Shown piece by piece: positions 29,991 through 37,836 of a stretch of DNA of 49,661 nucleotides. Position 1 is the first letter of the stretch, and each line of letters starts with the position of its first letter. Origin of the DNA: an uncultured Oscillospiraceae bacterium (GTDB lineage: Bacteria; Bacillota; Clostridia; Oscillospirales; Acutalibacteraceae); NCBI GenBank assembly GCA_905198295.1, contig CAJKBW010000008.1, positions 1 to 49,661 on the forward strand. Reading direction: 5' to 3'. Both the position numbers and the translations under genes were made by a program. A model generated the notes under the pieces. The model saw only the letters and a list, made by a program, of their open reading frames with translations. It did not search any database and was not told the origin of the DNA.

Positions 29991-31742
29991 ATGGATTTGA
30001 AAGCATTGTTGTTGGGAAATGAAGCGGTGGCCCGCGGGCTGTATGAAGCGGGCGTGCGGGTGGTGTCCTCTTATCCGGGTACGCCGAGCACCGAGATCAC
30101 CGAAAGTGTGGTGCAGTATAAGGAAGATATCTATGCCGAATGGGCACCGAACGAGAAGGTGGCGCTCGAAGTGGCGCACGGCGCCTGTACCGGCGGTGCG
30201 CGCAGCTTCTGCGCGATGAAGCACGTCGGGCTGAACGTGGCGGCCGATCCGCTGTATACCGCGTCGTATATCGGCGTCAACGGCGGACTGGTGATCGCGG
30301 TGGCCGATGACCCCGGCATGCATTCCTCGCAGAATGAGCAGGATTCCCGCCATCATGCGGTCGCGGCGAAGGTGCCGATGCTTGAGCCGTGCGACTCCGC
30401 CGAATGCCGGGATTATACCAAGCTGGCCTATACGCTGTCCGAGCAGTTCGATACGCCGGTGCTGCTGCGGCTGTCCACCCGGATCGCGCATTCGCGTTCG
30501 CTGGTCGAACTTGGCGAGCGGGAGGATCATCCGCTAAAGGCGTATAAAAAGGATGTTGTCAAGAACGTGATGATGCCGGCGATGGCAAAGGTGCGCCACC
30601 CGTTCGTGGAGCAGCGCACCGAAGCGCTGCGCGAGTGGGCGGAAACCTCCGGCATCAATACGGTGGAGTATAACGACAAAAAGATCGGCGTCATCTGTGC
30701 CGGTACGACCTATACCTATGCGAAGGAAGCGCTTGGCGATAAAGCCAGCTACCTGAAGCTGGGTATGGTCAACCCGCTGCCCATCCGCATGATTGTGGAC
30801 TTTGCCCGTCAGGTGGATCAGGTGTATGTCATCGAGGAACTCGATGACATCATCGAGACCCATTGCCGCAAGCACGGCGTGCCGGTGATCGGCAAAAAGG
30901 TGTTTTCGCTGTGCGGGGAATTTTCGCAGGCGACCGTGCGGGAGGCACTGCTCGGCGAGACGCTGCCGTATGCCTCTTTTGACCGCACCGTTCCGGCACG
31001 TCCTCCGGTGCTGTGTGCGGGCTGCCCGCACCGCGGCCTGTTCTATGCGCTGAAAAAGTTCAAGCTGTATGTCAGCGGCGATATCGGTTGTTATACCCTC
31101 GGTGCGCAGGCGCCGCTGTCGAGCATCGACACCTGCGTGTGCATGGGCGCCTCGATCAGCGGTCTGCACGGCTTCAATATTGCGCGCGGTCCCGAACAGG
31201 CGAAAAAGGCGGTGGCGGTTATCGGTGACTCCACCTTCTGCCATTCCGGCGTGACCGGCCTGATGGATATTGCGTATAATAAGGGCATTTCCACCGTGAT
31301 CGTGCTGGATAACTCGATCACTGGTATGACCGGCCACCAGAATAACCCGGCAAACGGCCTGACCATTGCCGGCGATCCGACGGTGGCGGTGGATCTGGAG
31401 GCGCTTGCTCACGCGCTCGGCATCCGCCGGGTTTCGGTGGTGGATCCGTTTGATCTCGACGCGGTGCGCAAAACGGTGGAGGAGGAACTCGCGGCCGAGG
31501 AGCCGTCACTGATCATCTCCCGCCGCCCGTGCGCGCTGCTGAAAAACGTCAAGCATAAACCGGCGCTGAAGGTCGATCCGGATAAATGCACCGGCTGTAA
31601 ATCCTGCCTGCAGGCGGGCTGCCCGGCGCTGAGCGTGCACGGGGACGCGAATAACGGCCGCGGCACGGCGGTGATTGATCCGAACCAGTGCCTGGGTTGC
31701 GACGTGTGCGCGAAGATCTGCCGTTTCGGCGCCATTGGCTGA
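29991..31742 (+). CDS. iorA: Indolepyruvate ferredoxin oxidoreductase, alpha subunit
   Basis: 583 residues. The N-terminal pyrimidine-binding half reads GLYEAGVRVVSSYPGTPSTEITE. The TPP-binding half has GDIGCYTLGAQAPL and GDSTFCHSGVTGLMDIAYNKG. The C-terminus has two 4Fe-4S motifs, CTGCKSCLQAGCP and CLGCDVCAKICRFG. With IorB it oxidatively decarboxylates aryl-pyruvates (indole-, phenyl-, hydroxyphenyl-pyruvate) to aryl-acetyl-CoA, passing electrons to ferredoxin. The ATG at 29991 follows GAAAGGACAG; it lies 41 bp after paaK. Confidence 0.95.
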   Translation: MDLKALLLGNEAVARGLYEAGVRVVSSYPGTPSTEITESVVQYKEDIYAEWAPNEKVALEVAHGACTGGARSFCAMKHVGLNVAADPLYTASYIGVNGGLVIAVADDPGMHSSQNEQDSRHHAVAAKVPMLEPCDSAECRDYTKLAYTLSEQFDTPVLLRLSTRIAHSRSLVELGEREDHPLKAYKKDVVKNVMMPAMAKVRHPFVEQRTEALREWAETSGINTVEYNDKKIGVICAGTTYTYAKEALGDKASYLKLGMVNPLPIRMIVDFARQVDQVYVIEELDDIIETHCRKHGVPVIGKKVFSLCGEFSQATVREALLGETLPYASFDRTVPARPPVLCAGCPHRGLFYALKKFKLYVSGDIGCYTLGAQAPLSSIDTCVCMGASISGLHGFNIARGPEQAKKAVAVIGDSTFCHSGVTGLMDIAYNKGISTVIVLDNSITGMTGHQNNPANGLTIAGDPTVAVDLEALAHALGIRRVSVVDPFDLDAVRKTVEEELAAEEPSLIISRRPCALLKNVKHKPALKVDPDKCTGCKSCLQAGCPALSVHGDANNGRGTAVIDPNQCLGCDVCAKICRFGAIG

Positions 31743-31767
31743 TGCCGGCAAGAAAGGAATGACGACA

Positions 31768-32352
31768 GTGGAAAATACGGTAAAGAATATCCTGATTGTG
31801 GGCGTCGGCGGCCAAGGCACGCTGCTGGCCTCCAAGCTGATGGGCAAGGCGTTCATGGAACGCGGCTATGATGTGAAGGTCAGCGAGGTGCACGGTATGT
31901 CGCAGCGGGGCGGCTCGGTGGTTACCTATGTTCGCTATGGGGATAAGGTGTACTCCTCCCTGATCGAAAAGGGGGAGGCGGATATCCTCATCTCGTTTGA
32001 GCAGCTGGAAGCGGCACGCTGGCTGTCCTGGCTGAAGCCGGGCGGCATCCTTATCACCAGCACCCAGCAGATCGACCCGATGCCGGTGATCATGGGCAGT
32101 GCGGAATACCCCGACGGGATTCTGGAGGAAATCCGGAGCAAGGTCGAGCGGGTGATCGCGGTGGATGCAATGCAGCTGGCGATGGAGGCCGGCTCGGCGA
32201 AGGCGACTAACGTCGTGCTGCTTGGTGTGGCCGCGCGGTATCTCGGGTTTGAAGAAGAACAGTGGCTGGATGTCATCCGCAGCACAGTGCCGCCTAAAAC
32301 CGTGGCGGTCAACGAAAAAGCGTTTGCACTCGGTTTTGAGGCTGGGAACTAA
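31768..32352 (+). CDS. iorB: Indolepyruvate ferredoxin oxidoreductase, beta subunit
   Basis: About 194 residues of the gamma-type 2-oxoacid:ferredoxin oxidoreductase domain: NILIVGVGGQGTLLASKLMG, VSEVHGMSQRGGSVVTYVR, and VIAVDAMQLA. I prefer the GTG at 31768, spaced about 9 bp from AGAAAGGA, over an ATG at 31759 that abuts that site. It follows iorA by 25 bp and forms the heterodimer with it. Confidence 0.93.
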   Translation: MENTVKNILIVGVGGQGTLLASKLMGKAFMERGYDVKVSEVHGMSQRGGSVVTYVRYGDKVYSSLIEKGEADILISFEQLEAARWLSWLKPGGILITSTQQIDPMPVIMGSAEYPDGILEEIRSKVERVIAVDAMQLAMEAGSAKATNVVLLGVAARYLGFEEEQWLDVIRSTVPPKTVAVNEKAFALGFEAGN

Positions 32353-32379
32353 GCCGGCAGGGAAAGGGGATGTGCGCGT

Positions 32380-32805
32380 ATGTTTATCAAGCAGCTTTCG
32401 GTCTTTGTGGAGAATAAATCCGGCCGCCTGGCGGAGATCACCGCGCTGATCGCGGCGGCGGGTGTGGATCTGCGCGCGGTGTCCATTGCGGATACGGTGG
32501 ATTTCGGCATCCTCCGGCTGATCGTCGATCAGCCGGACCGGGCGGCGGCGGCGCTGCGGGATGCCGGTTTCACGGTTTCGCTCACCCGGGTAATTGCGGC
32601 GAATGTCGAGGATAAGCCCGGTGGCTTTGCGGTGGCGATGAAGGCCATCGCAGATGAGGGCCTGGATATCGAGTATATGTATGCGTTCAACTCCCGCGTC
32701 AACGGCCGCGCGAGCGTGATCCTGCGGGTCAAGAACGATGAAGCCGCCCTGCACGCGCTCGAGCGCGCAGGGGTGCAGGTGCTCTCCGCGGAAGAATTGC
32801 TGTAA
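32380..32805 (+). CDS. Tandem ACT-domain protein
   Basis: 141 residues made of two ACT domains (about 1-68 and 69-141), beginning IKQLSVFVENKSGRLAEITALI and repeating as IAANVEDKPGGFAVAMKAI. Free-standing double-ACT proteins of this kind commonly end ior-paaK operons and probably sense an aromatic amino acid or its oxo acid to regulate the pathway. There is no catalytic domain. It starts 27 bp after iorB with GGAAAGGGG upstream. Confidence 0.88.
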   Translation: MFIKQLSVFVENKSGRLAEITALIAAAGVDLRAVSIADTVDFGILRLIVDQPDRAAAALRDAGFTVSLTRVIAANVEDKPGGFAVAMKAIADEGLDIEYMYAFNSRVNGRASVILRVKNDEAALHALERAGVQVLSAEELL

Positions 32806-32813
32806 TGAGCATA

Positions 32814-32848
32814 AAACTCCCCCAGATATACATTCTCCGGGGGAGTTT
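32814..32848 (+). terminator. Terminator after the ior operon
   Basis: AAACTCCCCC (32814-32823) pairs with GGGGGAGTTT (32839-32848) and is followed by CGTCTT. It lies between the ACT gene and the AT-rich zincin-like gene. Confidence 0.7.
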
Positions 32849-32875
32849 CGTCTTAGTATGCGGAGGATAATTAAG

Positions 32876-33445
32876 ATGGATGCTGAATTGGAAAAGTTAA
32901 AAACGCACTATGCACCATTTGTTTATAATATTATAGAAGGTAATCGTAAGTTTTTTAATTCAAATCTTTTTGATTTTATGGTTAGGTTCGAATTTTTTTG
33001 TGACGAAAGAATAGCGAACTTTGCAAAGTATGATAGCAAAAAAGATGTTGTAGGGGTAAATCTATTTTCAGCAGATTATGCTTATTCAATAAACAAGCCG
33101 TTATATATTGAATTCTATTTGCTTCACGAGCTTCGTCATCGTTTTCAATGGTTTATAGTTTGTGCTGGCGATATGGGCGGAGATGTGGGAGTCTATGCTG
33201 AGGAGGCTAAAGTCTGGAAAAAAGAGTGGACGGGCTATAAGAAGCCCGTAAGTCATAATGAAAGCCTTGAGGCCTATTCCAAACAAAGTATGGAATTTGA
33301 CGCAAATGTTTATGCGTATGCCGTCATGCAGTACAAATACGGGGATATTCCTTACCTGAAGGACTGTATCCCCAAGTGTTATGGAAAGAATTTTTACGAA
33401 AAAGCGGACGAATGGTGCCAGCGGTTTCGCGAGATGGGGATATAA
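32876..33445 (+). CDS. AT-rich orphan with HExxH zincin motif
   Basis: 189 residues from the ATG at 32876, 9 bp after GGAGG. The codon use is strikingly AT-rich compared with everything around it, indicating recent transfer. YLLHELRHRFQ supplies an HExxH site (His84, Glu85, His88), and SMEFDANVYAYAVM downstream supplies an E-x-D-A third-ligand pattern, as in ImmA/IrrE-like and related small zincins. No signal peptide, so a cytoplasmic peptidase is suggested. No recognisable partner gene (HTH repressor, toxin) adjoins it. It sits between two terminators, and I see no strong promoter. Confidence 0.75.
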   Translation: MDAELEKLKTHYAPFVYNIIEGNRKFFNSNLFDFMVRFEFFCDERIANFAKYDSKKDVVGVNLFSADYAYSINKPLYIEFYLLHELRHRFQWFIVCAGDMGGDVGVYAEEAKVWKKEWTGYKKPVSHNESLEAYSKQSMEFDANVYAYAVMQYKYGDIPYLKDCIPKCYGKNFYEKADEWCQRFREMGI

Positions 33446-33570
33446 ACACTTCTATTGTGTGCCAATCGCTCTGCGTATAATTTCAGTGCAGACGTTTTTT
33501 GTTAATGAGCTCCTCTGTGCGCATGGATTTATTCGTTGTCGGAGCAAAAAAATGATGATAAAAAGCAAAG

Positions 33571-33593
33571 GCCGCGGGATACAATCCCGCGGC
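33571..33593 (-). terminator. Terminator of the cobalamin-transport operon
   Basis: GCCGCGGGAT (33571-33580) pairs with ATCCCGCGGC (33584-33593). On the minus strand a CTTTGCTTTTT tract follows. It can also stop plus-strand transcripts from the zincin gene (TGTTT tail). The 120 bp between that gene and the hairpin show nothing else. Confidence 0.75.
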
Positions 33594-33646
33594 TGTTTAT
33601 GTTTTGTGGGACCAAAATCCGCTTTCCGGAAAGAGCATCCCATTTT

Positions 33647-34177
33647 TCAGCGGTAATTCCGGCTGACAAACGGCACCTCGTCCACCCCGTCAAGCATGTT
33701 CAGCCGGAGCGACAGCGCGAAGAAATAGCCCGAAAGCAGATTCGCGAAATCGAGCAGCAGCGGCGGCACCTCCTGATTCACCGTATAACCGTAGCGGTAT
33801 AAAAGCCGCACCAGCGCCTTGCCGTCGGTACGCAGCAGATGCGCCATGCAGCCGGCCTGTGAACCCTGCGGCAGCACGAATTTTTCGCACCGCCCGGCCG
33901 CCTCCCGCTTGAGTCTTTCGACACAGCCCTTCAGCCATTCGACCTCTTCCGCGGTCACCGTCATGCGGGTGCGCAGCGTGGGATTGGCGTGGTAGATCAG
34001 CTCGTCGATTTTCAGCAGCTCCGCCCGCAGTTTTTCGTCGGAGATCATCGCCCGCAGCAGCCCGGTTTCACTGGACATCCGGTCGGTCATGATTTCAAAA
34101 TCGCAGCGCAGATCCTCCGGCGCGTCGGCCAGAAACGGGTAAGCCTCATAAAGGCTGCGGTATACCGGTTGATTCAT
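33647..34177 (-). CDS. Divergent cobalamin adenosyltransferase-like protein
   Basis: 176 residues from the ATG at 34177, overlapping the ATPase stop (ATGA). The C-terminal two thirds resemble PduO/EutT-type ATP:corrinoid adenosyltransferases (EVEWLKGCVERL, KFVLPQGSQAGCMAHLLRT, then a helix ending SLRLNML). The N-terminal ATP loop (TGDxG) is missing, and the Arg/Glu-rich ARTxCRRAER helix is altered to LRTDGKALVRLL. It may be an unusual adenosyltransferase, a corrinoid-binding relative, or an inactive form. Its place as last gene of a B12-riboswitch operon supports a corrinoid role. Confidence 0.6.
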   Translation of the reverse strand: MNQPVYRSLYEAYPFLADAPEDLRCDFEIMTDRMSSETGLLRAMISDEKLRAELLKIDELIYHANPTLRTRMTVTAEEVEWLKGCVERLKREAAGRCEKFVLPQGSQAGCMAHLLRTDGKALVRLLYRYGYTVNQEVPPLLLDFANLLSGYFFALSLRLNMLDGVDEVPFVSRNYR

Positions 34178-34950
34178 GATGGTATCTCCTCCCATTGTTG
34201 CAGTGAAGTCTTCATATAGCCGGCGACATCCATGTCGTAAACGTCCTTCAAAAAGCCGGCGGACAACAGTTCCCCGGCACTGCCCATGCCGGCGGTTCGG
34301 CCGTCGCGAAGGAACAGCAGATGCTCCGACAGCCGCAGTGCCAAGTTGACGTCATGCAGCACACCGACCACCGCGTGACCAGCGGTTTGGGACCACTTTT
34401 TCAGGTAGTCAATCAGCTCCACCTGATGCTTGAGATCGAGATGATTGGTGGGTTCATCGAGCAGGATGATCTGCGGCTGCTGAGCGAGTGTACGTGCGAG
34501 AAAGACCCGCTGCAGCTGCCCGCCGGAAAGCGTATCGATCTGCCTTTCCTGCAGATCGGCAAGCCCGGTAGCGGCAAGGCACTGATCAACCACCTCACGG
34601 TCTGCGGCGGTGGCGGCGGTGAACAGCCCGCGTTTCATATGCTGATAACGGCCGAGCATGACCGTTTCCCGGACGGTATAGGAAAAATAGATGCCGGAGG
34701 TCTGGCTCATCACCGCAATTTTAGCGGCGATGTCCCGCCTTTTCATCCGGCGCAGATCCTGCCCGTCCAGCCGGATTTCGCCCCGGGAGGGAATCAGGCC
34801 GGCCACCGCCTTGAGCAGGGTGGTTTTGCCGCAGCCGTTCGGCCCGAGAATGCAGAGATTCTGTCCGGGCGGCACCGAAAAGGAAACGTCGTGCAGTACG
34901 TCGGTGCCGTCATAGCCGGCGCACAGACCGGTTACTTCCAGCATACTCAC
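34174..34950 (-). CDS. btuD: Cobalamin ABC importer, ATP-binding subunit
   Basis: 258 residues. Walker A LGPNGCGKTT (about 34-43), Q-loop VMSQ, signature TLSGGQLQRVFLART, Walker B IILLDEPTNHLD, and H-loop VLHDVNLA: the FecE/BtuD subfamily that energises siderophore, heme and B12 importers. The B12 riboswitch upstream assigns it to corrinoid. A GTG at 34950 overlaps the btuC stop (GTGA); an ATG at 34944 is equally possible. Confidence 0.88.
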   Translation of the reverse strand: MSMLEVTGLCAGYDGTDVLHDVSFSVPPGQNLCILGPNGCGKTTLLKAVAGLIPSRGEIRLDGQDLRRMKRRDIAAKIAVMSQTSGIYFSYTVRETVMLGRYQHMKRGLFTAATAADREVVDQCLAATGLADLQERQIDTLSGGQLQRVFLARTLAQQPQIILLDEPTNHLDLKHQVELIDYLKKWSQTAGHAVVGVLHDVNLALRLSEHLLFLRDGRTAGMGSAGELLSAGFLKDVYDMDVAGYMKTSLQQWEEIPS

Positions 34951-35969
34951 ACCCGCTTTCTTTTCTTAAAGTAGACATAGGCGAAAAACGGCGCGCCGAC
35001 CAGTGCAGTGACAGCGCCCACCGGCAGCTCCGACGGGGCGGTCAAGGTGCGGGCGAGCAGGTCGGCCAGTGCCATGAAAGCGCCGCCGAATAAAGCGGAC
35101 ATCGGCACCACCAGCTTGTGGGAGGAGCCGAAAATCCGTCGGACAACATGCGGAGCGATCAGGTCGATAAAGCCGATTACGCCGGCAAAGGCCACTGATG
35201 CACCGGTCAGCAGCGCGGACAGGCCGATGAGAATCAGCTTGGTACGCTTGAGCTCGACGCCGATGGTCATCGCCTGTTCTTCCCCAAAGGTCATGATATC
35301 CATTTCCTTTGCGAAGCCGGCCAGCAGGAGAATACCGATAACCGCAATCGGAAAAACCACGCCGAGATGCGACCAGTCACGGCCGGAAAAACTGCCCATC
35401 TGCCAGGTGATCAGCCGCTGCATATGTTCCCGGAACCGGTAGGTGAGCAGGGTCAGAACGGCGTTGACAAACAGCGACAGCACCATGCCCACGAGGATGA
35501 TGGTCTGATTTTCCACGTGGCGGTCGAGCCGTGCGGCAAAAGCCATCACAAGAAATACCGTCAGAAGGCCGCAGAGCGTGCCGGCCAGCGGCAGAGTGAA
35601 CATGCCGGCGACCGGCAGGGTCAGCCCAAAAATGATCACCAGGGCCGCACCGAGAGACGCACCGGAAGAAACCCCCAGCGTATAGGAGGAGGCCAGCGGG
35701 TTTTTGAGCACCGACTGCATCACCGTGCCGCTGACCGCCAGCGCCGCGCCCACCACAAAGGCAAGCAGGGCGCGCGGCAGGCGAACGTTCCACAAAATCG
35801 ACACTGTAATGCCGTCGATCGTTTCGGGGAGTGCCAGGCCGAACAGCTTGTACCCCAATATTTGCAGGATTGCGGCCGGAGAAATGCCGACGCTGCCGAC
35901 GCCGACCGCCGCGACAAGCGCGGCGATACAGGCAGCGACAGCGATCAGCACCTTATACCGGTTTTTCAT
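34947..35969 (-). CDS. btuC: Cobalamin ABC importer, FecCD-type permease
   Basis: 340 residues with about ten membrane helices. FecCD/BtuC landmarks include LPRALLAFVVGAALAVSGTVMQ, NPLASSYTLGVSSGASLGAAL, GFIDLIAPHVVRRIFGSSHK and ELPVGAVTALVGAPFFAYV. It forms the homodimeric channel of the importer. Its ATG overlaps the btuF stop by 4 bp. Specificity for corrinoid is inferred from the riboswitch. Confidence 0.9.
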   Translation of the reverse strand: MKNRYKVLIAVAACIAALVAAVGVGSVGISPAAILQILGYKLFGLALPETIDGITVSILWNVRLPRALLAFVVGAALAVSGTVMQSVLKNPLASSYTLGVSSGASLGAALVIIFGLTLPVAGMFTLPLAGTLCGLLTVFLVMAFAARLDRHVENQTIILVGMVLSLFVNAVLTLLTYRFREHMQRLITWQMGSFSGRDWSHLGVVFPIAVIGILLLAGFAKEMDIMTFGEEQAMTIGVELKRTKLILIGLSALLTGASVAFAGVIGFIDLIAPHVVRRIFGSSHKLVVPMSALFGGAFMALADLLARTLTAPSELPVGAVTALVGAPFFAYVYFKKRKRV

Positions 35970-36946
35970 TCCGCGAATTCCGCATACTGGTCCGGATAAA
36001 CCGCAAGAGCCATCTGGATCAGTGCGTCCACCACATGGTGATTGGGCAGCGAACTCGCCGCATTGTCGATCAGATATACACGGTTGTTTTTCACTGCGTT
36101 CACTTCGGCAAAGGCGGCGTTGTCCGTGAAGTCGGCAATCGGATCCGGAAGATAATTCACGTTGGTCAGGATGACATCCGGATTCGCCGCCACGGCGGAT
36201 TCGGTAGTGACCGAAATCCAGCTCTGCTGGTCAGCAAATACGTTGACAGCACCGATCAGCTCGATCATCTCGTTGAGGAAGGTGCCCGAACCGAAGCTGT
36301 ACAGCGCCGAGGAGTCCGCGATGGAAAACAGGACGCTCCGCTTATCGGTGATGGTCTTGCCGATGGCAGCAACCTTATCGATGGTGGCCTGCATGTCGTT
36401 GTTGAGTTTTTCACCCTCGGCGCTTTTGCCGACGCAGTCCGCGATGAACTGATTGTCCAGCTTTACGTCGTTGAGGCTGCTGCTCGAGGGAATGTCCGCC
36501 ACGCAGATGCCCACATCCCGCACGCTCTTGAAGGGGTCTTCCGCACCGACATAGCTGATGCCGGAGGCAAACACCATGTCCGGCTTGAGGGCAATGAGCG
36601 TTTCCGTGTCCACGCTCATCATGTCGAACTGCGGCAGATCGGCCTTGAGCTGATCGGTATAATTCGGCGACTGATTGTCGACGCCGACGATTTTGTCCGC
36701 CAGCCCCAGCTCACAAAGCACCTGGGTGACCGACGGCGCCAGCGAGACAATGGTGTTCACCGTCTCCGGGACAGTGATGGTATTGCCGGCACGATCCTTG
36801 GTCGGCTGTTGGGAAATGGCGGACGCATTGGAACTGCCTTTCGAGACATCGGAGCTGCTGCCTTCTTGCTGCGAGCAGGCGGCGAGCGACAGGGCCAGAA
36901 CGGCGGCCGTCAGGGCGGCGAGAATGCGTTTGTACATGTTGGACAT
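35966..36946 (-). CDS. btuF: Cobalamin ABC importer, substrate-binding lipoprotein
   Basis: About 326 residues. The lipoprotein signal ends LSLAACSQQ (lipid Cys near residue 22). A Ser-rich linker follows, then a helical-backbone (BtuF/FepB-type) binding fold with VNTIVSLAPSVTQVLCELGLADKIVGVDN and LIALKPDMVFASG. It captures corrinoid outside the membrane for BtuCD. The start is uncertain: ATG at 36946 (3 bp from AAGGAG) or 36937 (12 bp). A longer in-frame ORF to 37015 runs through the riboswitch terminator and is rejected. Confidence 0.88.
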   Translation of the reverse strand: MSNMYKRILAALTAAVLALSLAACSQQEGSSSDVSKGSSNASAISQQPTKDRAGNTITVPETVNTIVSLAPSVTQVLCELGLADKIVGVDNQSPNYTDQLKADLPQFDMMSVDTETLIALKPDMVFASGISYVGAEDPFKSVRDVGICVADIPSSSSLNDVKLDNQFIADCVGKSAEGEKLNNDMQATIDKVAAIGKTITDKRSVLFSIADSSALYSFGSGTFLNEMIELIGAVNVFADQQSWISVTTESAVAANPDVILTNVNYLPDPIADFTDNAAFAEVNAVKNNRVYLIDNAASSLPNHHVVDALIQMALAVYPDQYAEFAE

Positions 36947-36987
36947 ACACTCCTTTTTCTTTGTCTTCTGCTGCCGAAAACAACAGC

Positions 36988-37022
36988 AAAAAAACCGCAT
37001 TATGCTTTTTGGCATAATACGG
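36988..37022 (-). terminator. Riboswitch-controlled terminator upstream of btuF
   Basis: On the minus strand CCGTATTATGC pairs with GCATAATGCGG (37022-37012 with 37005-36995, one G-U-type mismatch) and runs into seven T (36994-36988). It lies between the cobalamin aptamer and btuF and is the expected off-state of the riboswitch. Confidence 0.8.
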
Positions 37023-37087
37023 CACGATAAGCCTTTGCCGTGACGGCAAAAGCTGGTCGCACCTTCTTAGATCCCGAAGAAGTATCT

Positions 37088-37280
37088 GTGCGCGGCAATC
37101 CGGGCCGGTCTTCTGACTTGAAACGTTAAGCGGTTTTCTGCCTTCCCAGGAAATTTCCCAGTGGCCGGCGTACCATGCGGATACACCGACGAAAACAACC
37201 GTTTCTCACAGCAGCGGCTCTGTTGAGGATTTGCACCTCATTCCCATGCGACCGAAGCCGCACACCCGGATGCCCGATAG
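37088..37280 (-). promoter_or_regulatory. Cobalamin riboswitch
   Basis: On the minus strand the conserved elements appear in order: GGGAATGAGGTGCAAATCCTC (37245-37225), GCCGCTGCTGTGA, GCCACTGGGAAATTTCC (37166-37150, the B12-box region), and AAGTCAGAAGACCGGCC (37119-37103). This is the classic AdoCbl-type aptamer order. A terminator follows at 36988-37022, so B12 should shut off btuFCD and the adenosyltransferase-like gene. The boundaries are approximate. Confidence 0.93.
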
Positions 37281-37295
37281 TCAAGTTGTGTTCTG

Positions 37296-37324
37296 ACGGT
37301 ACCATAAAATCAAAAAGTTGTCAA
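37296..37324 (-). promoter_or_regulatory. Promoter of the riboswitch-btuFCD transcript
   Basis: On the minus strand: TTGACA (37324-37319), 17-bp spacer ending TGG, TACCGT (37301-37296). Perfect -35 and TG extension compensate for a weak -10. Confidence 0.55.
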
Positions 37325-37461
37325 GAAAAGGGAGAGGGCTGCGGCGGATAGTACAAAAAATCGAAAGATTTTCCGGGCGCTTGACAGCAGACGGAATGTC
37401 TGGATACGGGATTACATCGTTGTCCGTTTGGGCGTTTATATCCGACGGCTAAACGGTATGC

Positions 37462-37490
37462 TTGACAAATCCGTAAATGTGTGCTTTAAT
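37462..37490 (+). promoter_or_regulatory. Promoter of the T-box-tyrS transcript
   Basis: TTGACA (37462-37467), 17-bp spacer, TTTAAT (37485-37490). Transcription would begin near 37497. The 37325-37461 stretch upstream holds another TTGACA (37381) without a matching -10 and no gene. Confidence 0.7.
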
Positions 37491-37496
37491 GGCATC

Positions 37497-37795
37497 GAAA
37501 CAGGCATTGAACGGAAGAAGTACCCCCGATCTGACAGCGCAGAGAGCCGCTGGCTGGTGTAAAGCGGCGTGTGGGCGGGGCGAAATACCTCCGGGAGCTG
37601 CGGACTGAACCCGCCGGACGGCGGCAGTAGGAAAGCCGTGTGCGCACGTTATCGCGCGATGGCGTTGATGGACGCCGGACTTCGGACGACCGAAGCCGCT
37701 GAGGCCGCTCCCGTGAGGGCGCGGACAACAGAGGTGGTACCGCGAAAGATTTTTTCGCCCTCTGCACGGATAAACCCGTGCGGAGGGCGTTTTGC
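37497..37795 (+). promoter_or_regulatory. T-box riboswitch (tyrosine)
   Basis: Stem I begins around GCGCAGAGAGCCGC (37538-37550). A specifier-loop candidate GAAATACC contains UAC, a Tyr codon (37586-37588). The T-box core GAGGTGGTACCGCG (37731-37744) offers UGGU to pair with the ACCA end of tRNA-Tyr. The terminator CGCCCTCTGCACGG/CCGTGCGGAGGGCG (37756-37789) ends in a T run. Uncharged tRNA-Tyr should stabilise the antiterminator and turn on tyrS. Confidence 0.92.
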
Positions 37796-37836
37796 TTTCT
37801 GCACGGCAAATCGGCATGTGAAAGGAAGTTGGAGAA

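Noticed and set aside
36947..37015. N-terminal extension of btuF to an ATG at 37015
   Set aside because: The extension reads through the riboswitch terminator, encodes an odd Cys/Lys stretch before a perfect lipoprotein signal, and lacks a ribosome site.
37325..37461. A second promoter at TTGACA 37381 for the T-box transcript
   Set aside because: No acceptable -10 lies 16-18 bp downstream, while 37462-37490 has a proper pair at the right distance from the T-box.
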